This document shows, piece by piece, positions 52,960-63,426 of a stretch of DNA of 64,000 nucleotides. Made by a program: the position numbers and the translations under genes. This stretch comes from an uncultured Actinomycetes bacterium (GTDB lineage Bacteria; Actinomycetota; Acidimicrobiia; Acidimicrobiales; RAAP-2): assembly GCA_903830655.1 (NCBI GenBank), contig CAIKUQ010000068.1:18139-82138 (forward strand), in the 5' to 3' direction. The notes beneath the pieces are model-generated. The model was not told the origin of the DNA. It searched no databases and saw only the letters and a list, made by a program, of their open reading frames with translations. Each line of letters begins with the position of its first letter. Within the stretch, counting starts at the first letter, position 1.

Positions 52960-53568
52960 ATGAATGACAACTATCGCTTTCAGAACTATCTCGTCCCAAC
53001 GGTCGTCGAGTCTTCGAGCCGCGGTGAACGGGCCTACGACCTCTACAGCCGACTCCTGCGTGAGCGCATCATCTTCATCGGTACCGGTATCGATGACACG
53101 ATTGCCAATCTCGTGTGCGCGCAGATGCTGTTTCTCGAAAGCGAAGACCCCGAAAAAGACATCAATCTCTACATCAACTCACCCGGTGGCGATATCACGG
53201 GCCTCTTTGCGATTTACGACACAATGAAGTACATCAAACCTGACGTTTCGACGTTCTGCTTCGGCCAAGCTGCATCGGCGGCTGCCGTTTTGCTCGCGGC
53301 GGGAACCAAGGGCAAGCGCTACGCCTTGCCCCACTCGCGAGTCCTCTTGCACCAGCCCTGGGGCGGCGTAGGCGGGCAGGCCTCGGACATTGAGATTCAG
53401 GCTCGTGAGATTTTGCGCATGAAAGACATCTTGAACGAAATGCTTGCTCAAGACACCGGTCAAACGGTTGAGCGCATCACCCAAGACACCGACCGTGACT
53501 TCATTTTGGAGGCCAAGGATGCGGTGGAATACGGTCTAATTGACGAGGTTATTACCCAACGTCCGTAA
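52960..53568 (+). CDS. clpP: ATP-dependent Clp protease proteolytic subunit
   Basis: 202 aa from ATG 52960, which has AAGGTGG 5 nt upstream; the in-frame GTG at 52951 overlaps that site. It is the serine protease chamber subunit. Catalytic Ser106 is in GQAASAAA (usual GMAASM) and His131 in [12 protein letters not shown]; Asp is in the TDRD segment. Actinobacteria often have two clpP genes; only one is here. It is followed by clpX. Confidence 0.95.
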   Translation: MNDNYRFQNYLVPTVVESSSRGERAYDLYSRLLRERIIFIGTGIDDTIANLVCAQMLFLESEDPEKDINLYINSPGGDITGLFAIYDTMKYIKPDVSTFCFGQAASAAAVLLAAGTKGKRYALPHSRVLLHQPWGGVGGQASDIEIQAREILRMKDILNEMLAQDTGQTVERITQDTDRDFILEAKDAVEYGLIDEVITQRP

Positions 53569-53633
53569 TGCCCGATTTTTGGGTGCCGTTCTCGTAGGAT
53601 GGAATACGGCGGAGGTCGTGTCGGAGGACTGAA

Positions 53634-54890
53634 GTGGCAAAGTTTGGCGAAAACAACGATCTTTTAAAATGTAATTTTTGCTCTAAGGGGCAAAAGGCTG
53701 TACTCAAGTTAATTGCGGGCCCTGGGGTCTACATTTGCAACGAGTGCATTGACCTGTGCAACGAAATCATTGCGGACGAATTGGGCGATCGCCCTGAGTT
53801 CGTACTGAGTGAATTACCAACCCCTCGCGAGGTGTCCTCTTTCTTGGATGAGTTCGTTATTGGCCAAGATGAAGCCAAGAAGATTCTCGCCGTTGCGGTC
53901 TACAACCACTACAAGCGCATCCAGACCGGGCCGCTGCACGATGATGATGTAGAGGTCGCTAAGTCCAACGTCCTCATGCTTGGGCCGACCGGTTGCGGAA
54001 AGACTTTTCTCGCGCAAACGCTCGCACGCATGTTGAATGTGCCCTTCGCCATTGCTGACGCTACCGCACTGACTGAAGCGGGGTACGTCGGCGAAGATGT
54101 CGAGAATATTTTGCTCAAGCTCTTGAGTGCCGCGGACTACGACGTCAAGCGCGCTGAGCGGGGCATCATCTACATCGATGAAATCGACAAGATTGCTCGC
54201 AAGTCCGAAAACCCTTCGATCACCCGTGACGTATCCGGCGAAGGAGTACAGCAGGCCCTCTTAAAGATTCTCGAGGGTACCGTGGCCAGCGTTCCACCAC
54301 AGGGCGGACGCAAACACCCCCACCAAGAGTTCATCAACCTCGACACGAAGAACATCCTGTTCATTTGCGGTGGTGCGTTCGCTGGACTTGAAGAGATTAT
54401 CGAGCGTCGCCTCGGCAAAAAGTCCATGGGCTTTAATCAGCCCGTGGAATCAAAGTCCACCGGAGATATAGAACTCTTCAAGAAAGTCTTGCCCGAAGAC
54501 CTCACTAAGTTCGGCTTAATTCCAGAGTTCATCGGACGACTGCCAATCGTCGCGGCAGTTCAACAGCTTGATCGTGAGATGTTGATTGCCGTACTCACCG
54601 AGCCTAAGAATTCACTCGTTCGCCAGTACCAGCAAGTCATGGCCATGGACGGCGTCGAGCTGAGTTTTGAGCCTGACGCCCTGGAGGCAATTGCGGACTT
54701 GGCCATTGAGCGAGGCACCGGTGCGCGCGGCTTGCGTTCGATTCTGGAGCAGGTTCTCTTAGAGGCGATGTATGACGTTCCAGGCCGTAGTGATGTCGCC
54801 AAGTGCGTGGTCACCGTTGCCGCCGTCCGAGGCGAGATTTCCCCAACGTACGAGTTGCGTAAAGCTACTCGCGCGCGCCGCGCAAGCTAG
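53634..54890 (+). CDS. clpX: ATP-dependent Clp protease ATPase subunit ClpX
   Basis: 418 aa, GTG start with a GGAGGACTGAA stretch upstream. It unfolds substrates for ClpP. The N-terminal zinc-binding domain has Cys13, 16, 35 and 38. Walker A GPTGCGKT is about residues 117-124, Walker [10 protein letters not shown], and the RGTGARGLR arginine-finger/sensor region is near the C-terminus. A TAGGAT hexamer (53596-53601) may be an additional promoter. Confidence 0.97.
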   Translation: MAKFGENNDLLKCNFCSKGQKAVLKLIAGPGVYICNECIDLCNEIIADELGDRPEFVLSELPTPREVSSFLDEFVIGQDEAKKILAVAVYNHYKRIQTGPLHDDDVEVAKSNVLMLGPTGCGKTFLAQTLARMLNVPFAIADATALTEAGYVGEDVENILLKLLSAADYDVKRAERGIIYIDEIDKIARKSENPSITRDVSGEGVQQALLKILEGTVASVPPQGGRKHPHQEFINLDTKNILFICGGAFAGLEEIIERRLGKKSMGFNQPVESKSTGDIELFKKVLPEDLTKFGLIPEFIGRLPIVAAVQQLDREMLIAVLTEPKNSLVRQYQQVMAMDGVELSFEPDALEAIADLAIERGTGARGLRSILEQVLLEAMYDVPGRSDVAKCVVTVAAVRGEISPTYELRKATRARRAS

Positions 54891-54894
54891 TTTC

Positions 54895-56232
54895 GTGCGA
54901 TTTCGTAACTACGAGGATGCACTCGGCTGGCTCGAAGCCCACGTTGACTTTGAGCGCTTAGCACCGAACCACGCCGACGTCCCATCGCTAGAACCGGTTC
55001 GCCAGTTTCTCGCAGCGGTCGCAGATCCGCAGAGGGACTACCCATCGGTTCACATCACCGGCACGAATGGCAAGGGGACTACGACAACCTTGACCAGCGC
55101 CCTGCTCCACGCGACGGGGCTACGGGTGGGGGCCTTTACGAGTCCAGACCTGCACGCCATTAATGAGCGCATCGCGGTTAATGGCGAACCCGTGGGCGAC
55201 CGTGAACTCGTCACCCTCATTGAACGCCTCAGTGACATTGAAGAGGCCACCGGTATCGAATTAACTCGTTTCGAGCTGTTGACTGCCGGGGCCCTCTTAC
55301 ACTTTTCTGATGAAGGAGTCGACGTTGCCGTGATTGAAGTTGGCCTCGGGGGAACCTGGGACTCAACCAATGTGATTGACTCGGACGTCGCAGTTATTAC
55401 CAATGTCGACTTGGACCACGTAGCAGTGTTGGGCACCACCGTCACCGCTATTGCGACCGACAAAGTCGGCATCTTTCGCAGTGAGGGAACCGCCATCGTC
55501 GGTACTACTAACGCCATGGTGGTGGAGGTTGCCGCTACCAAGGCGGCCGCACTCGGATCGACGCTTTGGCTGGCCGAAGAGAACTTCGCTCTCTTGGTGA
55601 ATGACTTGGCAGTAGGCGGGCGACTGATCAGCGTACGAACCCCATTCGCCACGTACGAAGAAATTCTCCTGTCACTGCACGGCATTCACCAGGGGCAGAA
55701 TGCGGCCAACGCCATTGCTGCAGCAGAAGCATTTTTGGGCCGTGCACTCGGAGAGGAGTTGGTCCGAACGGTTCTCGCCGAGGCAAGAATGCCTGGGCGT
55801 ATGGAACTGCTCTCTCGGGCGCCAATGATTGTTATCGATGGTGCGCATAACCCCGCGGGCATGCGCGCGTTGGCCGCCACCCTAGATGGCGCATTTCACG
55901 TCACCGGCAGTCGGCGTTGTGTGATTGGCATGCTGGAAGGTCGTGAAGTGGACGAGATGATTAAGCCACTGCTTAATCTGGGCTTTAGTGAGTTTCACGT
56001 GTGTGCGCCCGATTCTCCACGAGCAATGGCAGCGTCCACGGTGGCGCAAGAGCTCCGTAACAATGGCGAAATTGTCGTAGAACACACCAGTGCGCTGCGT
56101 GCACTGGCCCAGGCTCGAGAACACTCGACCGATGAGGACCTGATTGTGGTGTGTGGTTCTTTGTACTTAATTGCCGAGGTCAGGGGAGAGCTCTTAACAA
56201 TTCCCTCGAGGCATCTGCGTCGGAACGGCTAG
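54895..56232 (+). CDS. folC: Folylpolyglutamate synthase / dihydrofolate synthase
   Basis: 445 aa from GTG 54895, 4 bp after clpX; the long upstream frame is inside clpX. It ligates glutamate to (dihydro)pteroate/folates. Mur-ligase motifs: [10 protein letters not shown] from about residue 55, [20 protein letters not shown] and the C-terminal DGAHNPAGM. It is next to clpX and ndk. Confidence 0.94.
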   Translation: MRFRNYEDALGWLEAHVDFERLAPNHADVPSLEPVRQFLAAVADPQRDYPSVHITGTNGKGTTTTLTSALLHATGLRVGAFTSPDLHAINERIAVNGEPVGDRELVTLIERLSDIEEATGIELTRFELLTAGALLHFSDEGVDVAVIEVGLGGTWDSTNVIDSDVAVITNVDLDHVAVLGTTVTAIATDKVGIFRSEGTAIVGTTNAMVVEVAATKAAALGSTLWLAEENFALLVNDLAVGGRLISVRTPFATYEEILLSLHGIHQGQNAANAIAAAEAFLGRALGEELVRTVLAEARMPGRMELLSRAPMIVIDGAHNPAGMRALAATLDGAFHVTGSRRCVIGMLEGREVDEMIKPLLNLGFSEFHVCAPDSPRAMAASTVAQELRNNGEIVVEHTSALRALAQAREHSTDEDLIVVCGSLYLIAEVRGELLTIPSRHLRRNG

Positions 56233-56235
56233 AAT
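56230..56235 (+). promoter_or_regulatory. Candidate -10 element of ndk
   Basis: TAGAAT overlaps the folC stop and ends 8 nt before GTG 56244. Confidence 0.45.
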
Positions 56236-56243
56236 TACTAATC

Positions 56244-56651
56244 GTGAATCGCACCTTTATTATCATTAAGCCCGATGGCGTCCGTCGTGGACTCATAGGA
56301 GAGGTCCTCGGCCGTTTCGAGGAGCGTGGCCTAAAGATTGTTGCGGCTGAACTTCGCACAATCGATACCGCCACTGCGATAGATCATTACGCCGAGCACG
56401 ACGGAAAGCCCTTCTTCGACTCGCTCGTTTCCTTCATTACGTCGGGCCCAGCCCTGCTGGCCGTCCTCGAAGGATCGGCCGATACGTGGCGAACGGTTCG
56501 CACCATGATTGGGGCCACCAACCCCGCAGACAGCGCCCCAGGGACGATCCGTGGTGATTTAGGTCTGGAAATGGGTGAAAACATTATTCACGGCTCAGAC
56601 TCGGCAGATTCTGCTGAGCGTGAAATTGGCCTATTTTTCCCCAACCTGTAG
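56244..56651 (+). CDS. ndk: Nucleoside diphosphate kinase
   Basis: 135 aa from GTG 56244. It balances NTP/dNTP pools by phosphate transfer. [12 protein letters not shown] at the start and NIIHGSDS with the phosphorylated His define the family; Arg and Lys nucleotide contacts are retained. Leaderless transcription is likely. Confidence 0.96.
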   Translation: MNRTFIIIKPDGVRRGLIGEVLGRFEERGLKIVAAELRTIDTATAIDHYAEHDGKPFFDSLVSFITSGPALLAVLEGSADTWRTVRTMIGATNPADSAPGTIRGDLGLEMGENIIHGSDSADSAEREIGLFFPNL

Positions 56652-56733
56652 GAAATAATTAACCGACTGAAACTTGGCCCCTTCGCCTAACCTTGTAGTG
56701 CGGAGGGTACTTCGAGTACTCAAATGAGGTTTT

Positions 56734-57765
56734 ATGGCTAATCGTTCTTTTTCATTCTTGGGCCGTGACATGGCTGTCGACCTGGGCACCGCTAACACTC
56801 TCGTCTATGTTCGCGGACGTGGCATTGTCCTCAACGAACCATCGGTTGTGGCAATTGACACTAAGGACAACAAGCCCATTGCCGTTGGTGCTGAAGCCAA
56901 GCGGATGGTTGGCCGTACTCCGGGAAATATTCAAGCAATTCGCCCCTTGAAAGATGGCGTTATCGCCGACTTTGATATTTGCGAAAAGATGCTTCGCTAC
57001 TTCATTTTACGCGTCCATCAGCGGCGCTTCGCCAAGCCCCGCATGATTATCTGCGTGCCCTCGGGAATCACCGGTGTTGAGCAGCGTGCGGTCATTGAAG
57101 CGGCAGAATTTGCCGGTGCACGACGCGCGTACATCATTGAAGAGCCCATGGCCGCTGCGATTGGGGCTGGACTTCCCATTCACGAACCGTCGGGAAACAT
57201 GGTGGTTGACATCGGCGGTGGAACGACCGAAGTGGCCGTAATTTCATTGGGTGGAATTGTCTCCAGCGAGTCGATTCGCGTCGGGGGAGATGAACTCGAC
57301 GAAGCAATTATCAGATTTGCCAATAAGGAATTCTCGTTAGCTATTGGTACACGTTCGGCAGAAGAGCTGAAGATCGCTCTTGGCTCGGCCTACCCTCTGC
57401 AAGAAGAGGCGCGTGCGGAAATTCGTGGACGAGACCTCCAGACGGGTTTGCCAAAAACGGTCATCGTTACCACCGAGCAAATTCGCGAAGCACTCAATGT
57501 GCCACTCAACGCAATTATTGACGCCATTAAGGCAACCCTTGACCGCACCCCACCGGAACTCGCATCAGACCTCGCACAAACTGGAGTCGTGCTAACGGGT
57601 GGTGGAGCATTGCTCACCGGCATTGCTGCGCGCTTACAGGCCGAAACCGGCATGCCCTTTCGCGTGGCCGATGACCCGCTCTACTGCGTGGCCATGGGTA
57701 GCGGTGCTTGCTTGGAAGAGATGGACCTCTTTGCTCGTATGTTGAAGTCCGGACCTTCGAGGTAG
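56734..57765 (+). CDS. mreB: Rod-shape cytoskeletal protein MreB
   Basis: 343 aa bacterial actin. The actin-fold phosphate motifs DLGTANTLVYV and VDIGGGTTEVAVIS, and the GGGALLTGI adenosine motif, are clear. GAGG lies 5 nt before the ATG, and the leader has a short GTACT-TCG-AGTAC hairpin (56707-56719). It begins the mreBCD-PBP2 group, directing lateral wall synthesis; the cell is thus probably rod-shaped or curved. Confidence 0.97.
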   Translation: MANRSFSFLGRDMAVDLGTANTLVYVRGRGIVLNEPSVVAIDTKDNKPIAVGAEAKRMVGRTPGNIQAIRPLKDGVIADFDICEKMLRYFILRVHQRRFAKPRMIICVPSGITGVEQRAVIEAAEFAGARRAYIIEEPMAAAIGAGLPIHEPSGNMVVDIGGGTTEVAVISLGGIVSSESIRVGGDELDEAIIRFANKEFSLAIGTRSAEELKIALGSAYPLQEEARAEIRGRDLQTGLPKTVIVTTEQIREALNVPLNAIIDAIKATLDRTPPELASDLAQTGVVLTGGGALLTGIAARLQAETGMPFRVADDPLYCVAMGSGACLEEMDLFARMLKSGPSR

Positions 57766-57771
57766 TTTTTC

Positions 57772-58590
57772 GTGCCAATTCGTCGGTCGACTCGACGCAA
57801 CCTCACGTTGCTCGTGGGCCTAGTCGTCACTCTGGTTGGATTACAGCTCTCGGTGGGAGTCGGGTCGGGACTTCGCACTATCGCCAATGGTGCGGTGTCG
57901 CCATTTGCGGCGGCTATTCGCTTCGTGGCTGACCCGGTGGGACACGCCCTGTCGGGTTCTTTGAACTATTCGAGTCTGGTGCGGCAGAATGAGCAACTCC
58001 GCTACGAACTAGGGCAAGCCCAATTACGACTCAATGAGTCTCGCGCCTTTCAAGAGCAGATGGCCCGCATGACCGGAGAACTGAACGTCCCCTTTATTGG
58101 TACTCTGCCAACGGTGGCCGCTCGGGTATCGAGCTTCGCGCCAACCTCCTTTGCGGGCACCATCGACATCTCTAAGGGTCGCGCTGATGGCGTGCTCGCG
58201 GGTATGCCGGTAGTCGGCAACGGGGGAGTCATCGGAACGGTGATCTCGACCACCCTGCACGGCGCTACCGTCCGCCTCCTGAGCGATCAACGCTCTCGCC
58301 TAGGTGCGGTGTTCGCTAGTCAAACCACTCCAATCATTATCTCTGGCCAGGGGCTTAATAATGGGCTCGCCGCCGCCAGTGTTCCAATCTCGATCAACGT
58401 TCGACCGGGCATGATGGTCTTCACCGACGGGCTTCAAGGTGGGCTCTATCCCGGGGGGCTGCCGATTGCGCGGGTGTCCAAAGTTCGCCTAACTCCTGGC
58501 GCGGCCACCTACGAATTGAACTTTCAACCCACGGCCGACTTACGTCACATTTTTTATGTCGATGTCGTGCTGTGGGAGCCTTCCACATGA
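57772..58590 (+). CDS. mreC: Rod-shape-determining protein MreC
   Basis: 272 aa, GTG start. One N-terminal membrane helix is followed by a short coiled coil (QNEQLRYELGQAQLRLNESR) and a periplasmic double beta-barrel domain (VGNGGVIGTVIS, SDQRSRLGAVF). MreC links MreB to PBP2. It overlaps mreD by 4 bp. Confidence 0.95.
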   Translation: MPIRRSTRRNLTLLVGLVVTLVGLQLSVGVGSGLRTIANGAVSPFAAAIRFVADPVGHALSGSLNYSSLVRQNEQLRYELGQAQLRLNESRAFQEQMARMTGELNVPFIGTLPTVAARVSSFAPTSFAGTIDISKGRADGVLAGMPVVGNGGVIGTVISTTLHGATVRLLSDQRSRLGAVFASQTTPIIISGQGLNNGLAAASVPISINVRPGMMVFTDGLQGGLYPGGLPIARVSKVRLTPGAATYELNFQPTADLRHIFYVDVVLWEPST

Positions 58591-59096
58591 TTAGAGAACT
58601 CTTTCCGACTTTCTTGGTTTCGCTCGTCATTGTCGCATTTCAATTGGTCGTTTTCTCAAACCTTCGCATTAACGGAGTGGTCGTGATGCTTATTTGGCTC
58701 TGGCCACTCTGTGTTGGGCTCGCGGGCTCGACGGTCGCCGCACTCTTGAGTGGACTGGTGAGTGGAGTGTTTTTCGACACACACGCCGCTACCCCATTTG
58801 GGCTTTCGGCGGTGGTGGCGTTAGTTGTTGCCTACTCGGCAGTGCGATTGGGTCGTGAAGGAGTCGGCGACTTGGAATCGGCAGCGTGGTGGGTCGCCCC
58901 AGTTATCGCCGCCGTCGGGGGGCTGATCGCTCCAGTACTTTTTCTGGTGGCGGGCCTCTTTACCTTGGATTTCGGGCTGTGGCGCGGGAGCGTCCTCGAA
59001 GCGATGATGGTCAATTGCCTGGCGTTCTTTGTGTTGTCTCGCCCCCTGATTCGGATTGCTCGCTGGAGTAGCGGACCCGTAAGGGCAAGACGATGA
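58587..59096 (+). CDS. mreD: Rod-shape-determining protein MreD
   Basis: 169 aa from ATG 58587, overlapping mreC as ATGA. It has about five hydrophobic helices with few charged residues and the FFDTHAATPFGLSA segment. Sequence similarity in MreD is low, so assignment depends on topology and position between mreC and the PBP2 gene. Confidence 0.88.
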   Translation: MIRELFPTFLVSLVIVAFQLVVFSNLRINGVVVMLIWLWPLCVGLAGSTVAALLSGLVSGVFFDTHAATPFGLSAVVALVVAYSAVRLGREGVGDLESAAWWVAPVIAAVGGLIAPVLFLVAGLFTLDFGLWRGSVLEAMMVNCLAFFVLSRPLIRIARWSSGPVRARR

Positions 59097-61222
59097 GCAA
59101 AGGCTCATGGCGACAGCGACCAACGGGGACCTGGTTCTCACGGTTATGGCGTCCGTGGGAGACCCTCAATCCCTTCAAGGGACGTGGTCGACGCATCAAT
59201 GAGACTCCCGGCGTTGGTATTCGAGACATAGTCAACTTCCCCGACGAGCAGAACGTTCGCCCGGAACGGCGTTGGTACGTGATTGGTGGGTTTTTTACCC
59301 TGCTGCTGCTTATCGTCATTTACCGATTGTTCATGTTGCAAATAGTTGAGGTTAAAACTTCTATCGACACGGTGAATGCAAATTCATACCAGGTGTCGGT
59401 AATTCCCGCTACGCGGGGGTTAATTCTCGACCGCACTGGACGACCACTCGTCTCCAACCAGGTGACCGTGGAGGTCCGCCTCTCGCGTGCGGAGTCCTAT
59501 CTGCACCCTTCCACCATCGGCGCGCTGGCGGCACTTACTGGAACGAAGGTGCAAACAATTAAATCCGAACTCGCCAGCGTGCAGTACGGCGCCTTCCAGC
59601 CGGTGCCACTCATCGCCATCGCCAACGCCTCGCAACTGGAGTTCATCAAATTGCACCCTGATGAATTTCCGGGGGTGTCGGTATTGGATGTAGCGGTGCG
59701 CTCCTACCCACAAGGGGGCGACACCGGCGCCCAGCTTTTGGGTTACGTCGGACCAATAACTGGTGGTGAGATCGCCGCTCACCCGTATGACGGCTATCAC
59801 CAAAACTCACTTTACGGAAAAACGGGTGTTGAGAACTTCTACGAACATTTCTTGAAGGGCCAAGATGGGGTCCAAACGCTCAAGGTGAGCGCCCAGGGAA
59901 AAATCTTGGGAACTACCCACAACAAGCCAGGCGCGGTGGGTGACACGGTGGTCTTGAATGTTGATTCTGGCCTGCAAAAGGCCCTCGACGAAGCTCTCGC
60001 CACCGATATTCTTACCGTTCGTCAAAGTGTTGACCCCGTGTCGGGCAAGCGCCCACCGGCAATGAATGGTGCGGCGGTGGTGCTCGATCCCAATACCGGA
60101 GCGGTATTGGCAATGAGTTCGTACCCGTCTTATAACTTGCAGAACTTCGTAACGGGTTTATCAAACAAGCAGTTCAAGGTGCTGCTTAACAATGGGTCAT
60201 TCAACAACTACGCCATCCAGGGTGACTACACCCCGGGCTCGACCTTCAAGATGATTACCGCCACGGCCGCCTTGCAAAAACACATCATTTCTCCCAACCT
60301 CTACATCAATGACACGGGTGTCTTCAAGGTGCCTGGTTGTTTGCAGGGCGGCCACGGCTGTCTATTCCACGACGACACCCCGAGTGGTGAGGGCATTGTC
60401 AATATGTCGCTGGCGCTGACTAAGTCTTCGGACTACTACTTCTATAACTTGGGTTATCTCTTCTGGTCTCAGACCAAGCATTACGGTGAAACTCCAATCC
60501 AAGATGTGGCCGCCAAATACGGGCTCGCCAGTTATACAAACATTGACTTACCTAATGAGAACCAGAGCCGTGTGGACTCGCCAGCGGTGCGCATCACCTT
60601 GCACGCGCAAGCTCCACTCGCTTTTCCGAACACGACTTGGTATACCGGTGACAACGTAGAAATGGCCTTCGGCCAAGGGTCGACTGCCGTGACCCCTATC
60701 GGAATGGCCACCGCCTACGCCACCTTCGCTAACGGGGGAACTCGCTATTCGCCTGAGGTTGCCGCGGCAGTCGTAGGTCCCCACGGCGAAGTGATTGCGC
60801 GGTACCTGCCTCGGGTAGCAGCGCACGTGAGTCTTCCGCCCTCGGTACGTAATCCAATTCTCCAAGGGCTCCTTGGGGTGGTGAATAACCCCTCCGGAAC
60901 GGCATACGGCACGTTCCATAGTGTGGCTAACTTCAACTTGAATAACTTCTTGATCGCGGGAAAGACCGGGACCGCTTCGAACGCGCCCGGACTCGAGCCA
61001 AACTCGTGGTTCGTCGGATTTGGACCGGTTCAGCACCCCAAGTACGTGGTTCTGTGCGTGGTGGCCCAGGGGGGATATGGCGCGAATGCGGCCGCTCCGG
61101 TGGTTGCTCGGGCCTTTAACTACCTAGTGGCTCACCCGATTAAGCCCGTTACCCTCCAACGCAATCTGAGCGTTACGACGACCACCAAACCCAAGGGAAC
61201 ACCCACCACTCTAAAAAAGTGA
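59093..61222 (+). CDS. mrdA: Penicillin-binding protein 2 (rod-type transpeptidase)
   Basis: 709 aa, overlapping mreD by 4 bp. It is a class B PBP that crosslinks lateral peptidoglycan. One membrane helix lies at about residues 60-78, followed by the pedestal/dimerisation domain (RGLILDRTGRPL) and the transpeptidase with STFK (Ser383), an SSD motif and KTGT (Lys624). The N-terminal cytoplasmic part is long and basic. The Thr/Lys/Pro-rich tail is extracellular. RodA, its usual partner, is not encoded adjacent. Confidence 0.94.
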   Translation: MSKGSWRQRPTGTWFSRLWRPWETLNPFKGRGRRINETPGVGIRDIVNFPDEQNVRPERRWYVIGGFFTLLLLIVIYRLFMLQIVEVKTSIDTVNANSYQVSVIPATRGLILDRTGRPLVSNQVTVEVRLSRAESYLHPSTIGALAALTGTKVQTIKSELASVQYGAFQPVPLIAIANASQLEFIKLHPDEFPGVSVLDVAVRSYPQGGDTGAQLLGYVGPITGGEIAAHPYDGYHQNSLYGKTGVENFYEHFLKGQDGVQTLKVSAQGKILGTTHNKPGAVGDTVVLNVDSGLQKALDEALATDILTVRQSVDPVSGKRPPAMNGAAVVLDPNTGAVLAMSSYPSYNLQNFVTGLSNKQFKVLLNNGSFNNYAIQGDYTPGSTFKMITATAALQKHIISPNLYINDTGVFKVPGCLQGGHGCLFHDDTPSGEGIVNMSLALTKSSDYYFYNLGYLFWSQTKHYGETPIQDVAAKYGLASYTNIDLPNENQSRVDSPAVRITLHAQAPLAFPNTTWYTGDNVEMAFGQGSTAVTPIGMATAYATFANGGTRYSPEVAAAVVGPHGEVIARYLPRVAAHVSLPPSVRNPILQGLLGVVNNPSGTAYGTFHSVANFNLNNFLIAGKTGTASNAPGLEPNSWFVGFGPVQHPKYVVLCVVAQGGYGANAAAPVVARAFNYLVAHPIKPVTLQRNLSVTTTTKPKGTPTTLKK

Positions 61223-61281
61223 TAGGGAAGAGGAGCGCCCCCTCCTCGAGGCAGTAGAATAGCCAAGTTGGGTGCTCGAAG

Positions 61282-61476
61282 GTGAGCACAAAAGGACGCT
61301 TTGAGTTTGCCCCTACATGTGAACTCTTCTGCAGTAAGGACCATGATGTTGGCAAGTACCAAAAACGCTATTCGCGTGGTATCTGGCGTCTCCCCAGCAA
61401 AGAACTTGTCACGCACCGTGACGCCTGCGATGGACATGTGTCATCGCCCAATGAACTCAAGGAGTATTTGTCGTGA
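61282..61476 (+). CDS. Possible small Cys/His-rich protein before RNase E/G
   Basis: 64 aa, GTG start, ending with a GTGA overlap with the RNase gene. It has Cys and His residues in two groups (CELFCSKDH and HRDACDGH). Codon usage in third positions is closer to random than in neighbours, and no clear ribosome binding site is present, so it may be noncoding. If it is not a gene, 61223-61472 is a 250-bp leader of the RNase gene. Confidence 0.3.
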   Translation: MSTKGRFEFAPTCELFCSKDHDVGKYQKRYSRGIWRLPSKELVTHRDACDGHVSSPNELKEYLS

Positions 61477-63062
61477 CCGACGAAACCAACCCTCAATCTT
61501 CCGCCCCTCGCATTGGAGATACGAGACCTGCACCGCAAGGTGAAACTCGTCCCAACCCCGCGCCATCCGTTTCTGGAGGCGCGAGCGCTTCGGGAGCTAA
61601 CAATCGAAACCGCCGCCGTCGCGGGGGCAAAGGTCGCCCCAGTGGCCAGGGCCAAGCGAATCAGAACAACCCCCAACGTCGCAACGACGCTCCGGTAGAG
61701 GCCTCGGCCCCCGACGCCGTTTCGCGCAGCGACAAGAGTGAGGCCAATCGTGCCTCACGTCGCCGTCGCGGCGGAGAGCGCAAGACCCGCGCTCAGGGGC
61801 GCTACCTCATGTGTGTGCACACCACGAAAGATGCCACGCACATCGCCACTCTCGAGGGTCGATCGATGGTCGAGTACACCGTGGCCAAGGCCGCCGACGA
61901 GGTTTCACAAATCGATGGCAATATCTACGTTGGTCGGATTCAAAATGTATTGCCCGGTATGGAACTGGCCTTCGTGGACATTGGTATTCCGAAGAATGCA
62001 GTTCTCTACCGAGCCGATATTCACCTGCAAGATGAGGACGCGGAAACCCCAACGCCCAAGTCCGATGCCAAGATTGAAGCGTTAATTAAATCCGGTCAGA
62101 CCATTATCTGTCAGGTCACCAAGAACGCCATTGGGGCCAAGGGGGCACGTTTGACCCAGGAGGTCTCGCTGCCGGGTCGTTTTGCCGTTCTCGTGCCCAA
62201 CTCGAGCACGATTGGAATCTCTAAGCGTTTGCCTGACGGAGAGCGCCGCCGCTTGCGCCGCATCATCGACGAGGTCAAGCCCGAAAAGCACGGCATCATC
62301 ATCCGCACCGCCGCCGAGGGAGTCTCCGCCGAAGACCTCGCGCGCGATGTCACCTCGCTCGCCGAAAAGTGGGCGGCGATTGAAACCGAAGTCGCCAAGT
62401 CCAACCAGCCTCGTTTGGTCTACCGTGACTTAGACCTCGCGGTTCGCGTGCTGCGCGAAGAGCTCAACGATGATTACCGCGGCGTGATCATTGACGACAA
62501 GGAACTTTTCGAAAAGGTACGCGAGTACGTGTTGGCCGTGAACCCCGAACTCGCCGATCGCATCGAGTACTACGACCGCGGCACCGAAGAACTCCCGCTC
62601 TTCGAACGGTACTTTGTTCACGAACAGTTGCACCGTGCACTTGATCGCAAGGTCTTCTTGCCCTCGGGAGGATCACTGATTATCGAACGCACCGAAGCTC
62701 TGACCGTGGTGGACGTCAATACCGGCAAGAACGTGGGCGTAAATAATCTTGAAGAGACGGTCTTTCGCAATAACCTTGAAGCGGCCGAAGAGGTGGCCCG
62801 CCAGCTACGTTTGCGCGATATTGGTGGCATCATCGTGATTGACTTCATTGACATGGAGCCCAAGGCGAACCGCGAAGCGGTCGCCGCGGCCCTGCGCAAT
62901 GCCCTCAGCCGCGACAAGACCCGCACCCAGGTCTTTGACATCTCCGAGCTCGGGCTCGTTGAAATGACGAGAAAGCGCGTAAATGAGGGTCTTTTGGAGT
63001 CCGTTTCCAGCGTGTGTGCGGTCTGTGACGGCCGTGGTTTCGTCGTCGCCACCGGTCTGTAA
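61473..63062 (+). CDS. rng: Ribonuclease E/G family
   Basis: 529 aa, GTG start. It is the endoribonuclease for mRNA turnover and rRNA processing. A basic, Arg/Gly/Asn-rich disordered N-terminus of about 105 residues is followed by the S1 domain (IDGNIYVGRIQNVLPGMELAFVDIG) and the catalytic core with two metal-binding acidic motifs, VVDVNTGKN and VIDFIDM. The Zn-link CAVC is near the C-terminus (about residues 516-519), which is followed by no C-terminal scaffold. It is followed by rplU and rpmA, as in many actinobacteria. Confidence 0.95.
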   Translation: MTDETNPQSSAPRIGDTRPAPQGETRPNPAPSVSGGASASGANNRNRRRRGGKGRPSGQGQANQNNPQRRNDAPVEASAPDAVSRSDKSEANRASRRRRGGERKTRAQGRYLMCVHTTKDATHIATLEGRSMVEYTVAKAADEVSQIDGNIYVGRIQNVLPGMELAFVDIGIPKNAVLYRADIHLQDEDAETPTPKSDAKIEALIKSGQTIICQVTKNAIGAKGARLTQEVSLPGRFAVLVPNSSTIGISKRLPDGERRRLRRIIDEVKPEKHGIIIRTAAEGVSAEDLARDVTSLAEKWAAIETEVAKSNQPRLVYRDLDLAVRVLREELNDDYRGVIIDDKELFEKVREYVLAVNPELADRIEYYDRGTEELPLFERYFVHEQLHRALDRKVFLPSGGSLIIERTEALTVVDVNTGKNVGVNNLEETVFRNNLEAAEEVARQLRLRDIGGIIVIDFIDMEPKANREAVAAALRNALSRDKTRTQVFDISELGLVEMTRKRVNEGLLESVSSVCAVCDGRGFVVATGL

Positions 63063-63093
63063 AAATCACGATTTCCGCCCCCGCAGAATCGGC

Positions 63094-63099
63094 TATCAT
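63094..63099 (+). promoter_or_regulatory. Candidate -10 element of rplU
   Basis: TATCAT ends 9 nt before ATG 63109, so the rplU-rpmA transcript would have at most a 2-4 nt leader. Confidence 0.4.
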
Positions 63100-63108
63100 T
63101 TACGAACT

Positions 63109-63417
63109 ATGTACGCCGTAATTCGAACAGGAACTTCCCAGCAGCGCGTTGAAGAGGGCCAAGTGGTCCGTGTCGACCTGCGCCGCGAAGAGGTGGGCTC
63201 AACCATCACCTTTGAGCCAGTTTTGCTTGTAGACAACACCGAGGTCGTTGCCGGTCCCGCCCTTAAGGGGGCCACCGTTACGGCCAAGCTTTTGGGCGAG
63301 GAGTTGGGCCCCAAGATCCGCGGTTTGACCTACAAGGCTAAGGCCATCCAGCGTCGCCGCTGGGGCCACCGTCAGCACTACTCGACCGTTGAAATCACCA
63401 AGATTTCAGCCAAGTAA
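63109..63417 (+). CDS. rplU: 50S ribosomal protein L21
   Basis: 102 aa from ATG 63109 (an upstream in-frame start at 62983 lies inside the RNase gene). It starts MYAVIRTGTSQQRVEEG and ends with the basic YKAKAIQRRRWGHRQHYS segment that binds 23S rRNA, as in L21. rpmA follows after 9 bp. Confidence 0.97.
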   Translation: MYAVIRTGTSQQRVEEGQVVRVDLRREEVGSTITFEPVLLVDNTEVVAGPALKGATVTAKLLGEELGPKIRGLTYKAKAIQRRRWGHRQHYSTVEITKISAK

Positions 63418-63426
63418 GGAACTTAT

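Noticed and set aside
53573..53601. Full promoter for clpX from TTGGGT to TAGGAT
   Set aside because: The spacer is only about 12 bp, too short for a standard promoter; only the -10-like hexamer is mentioned.
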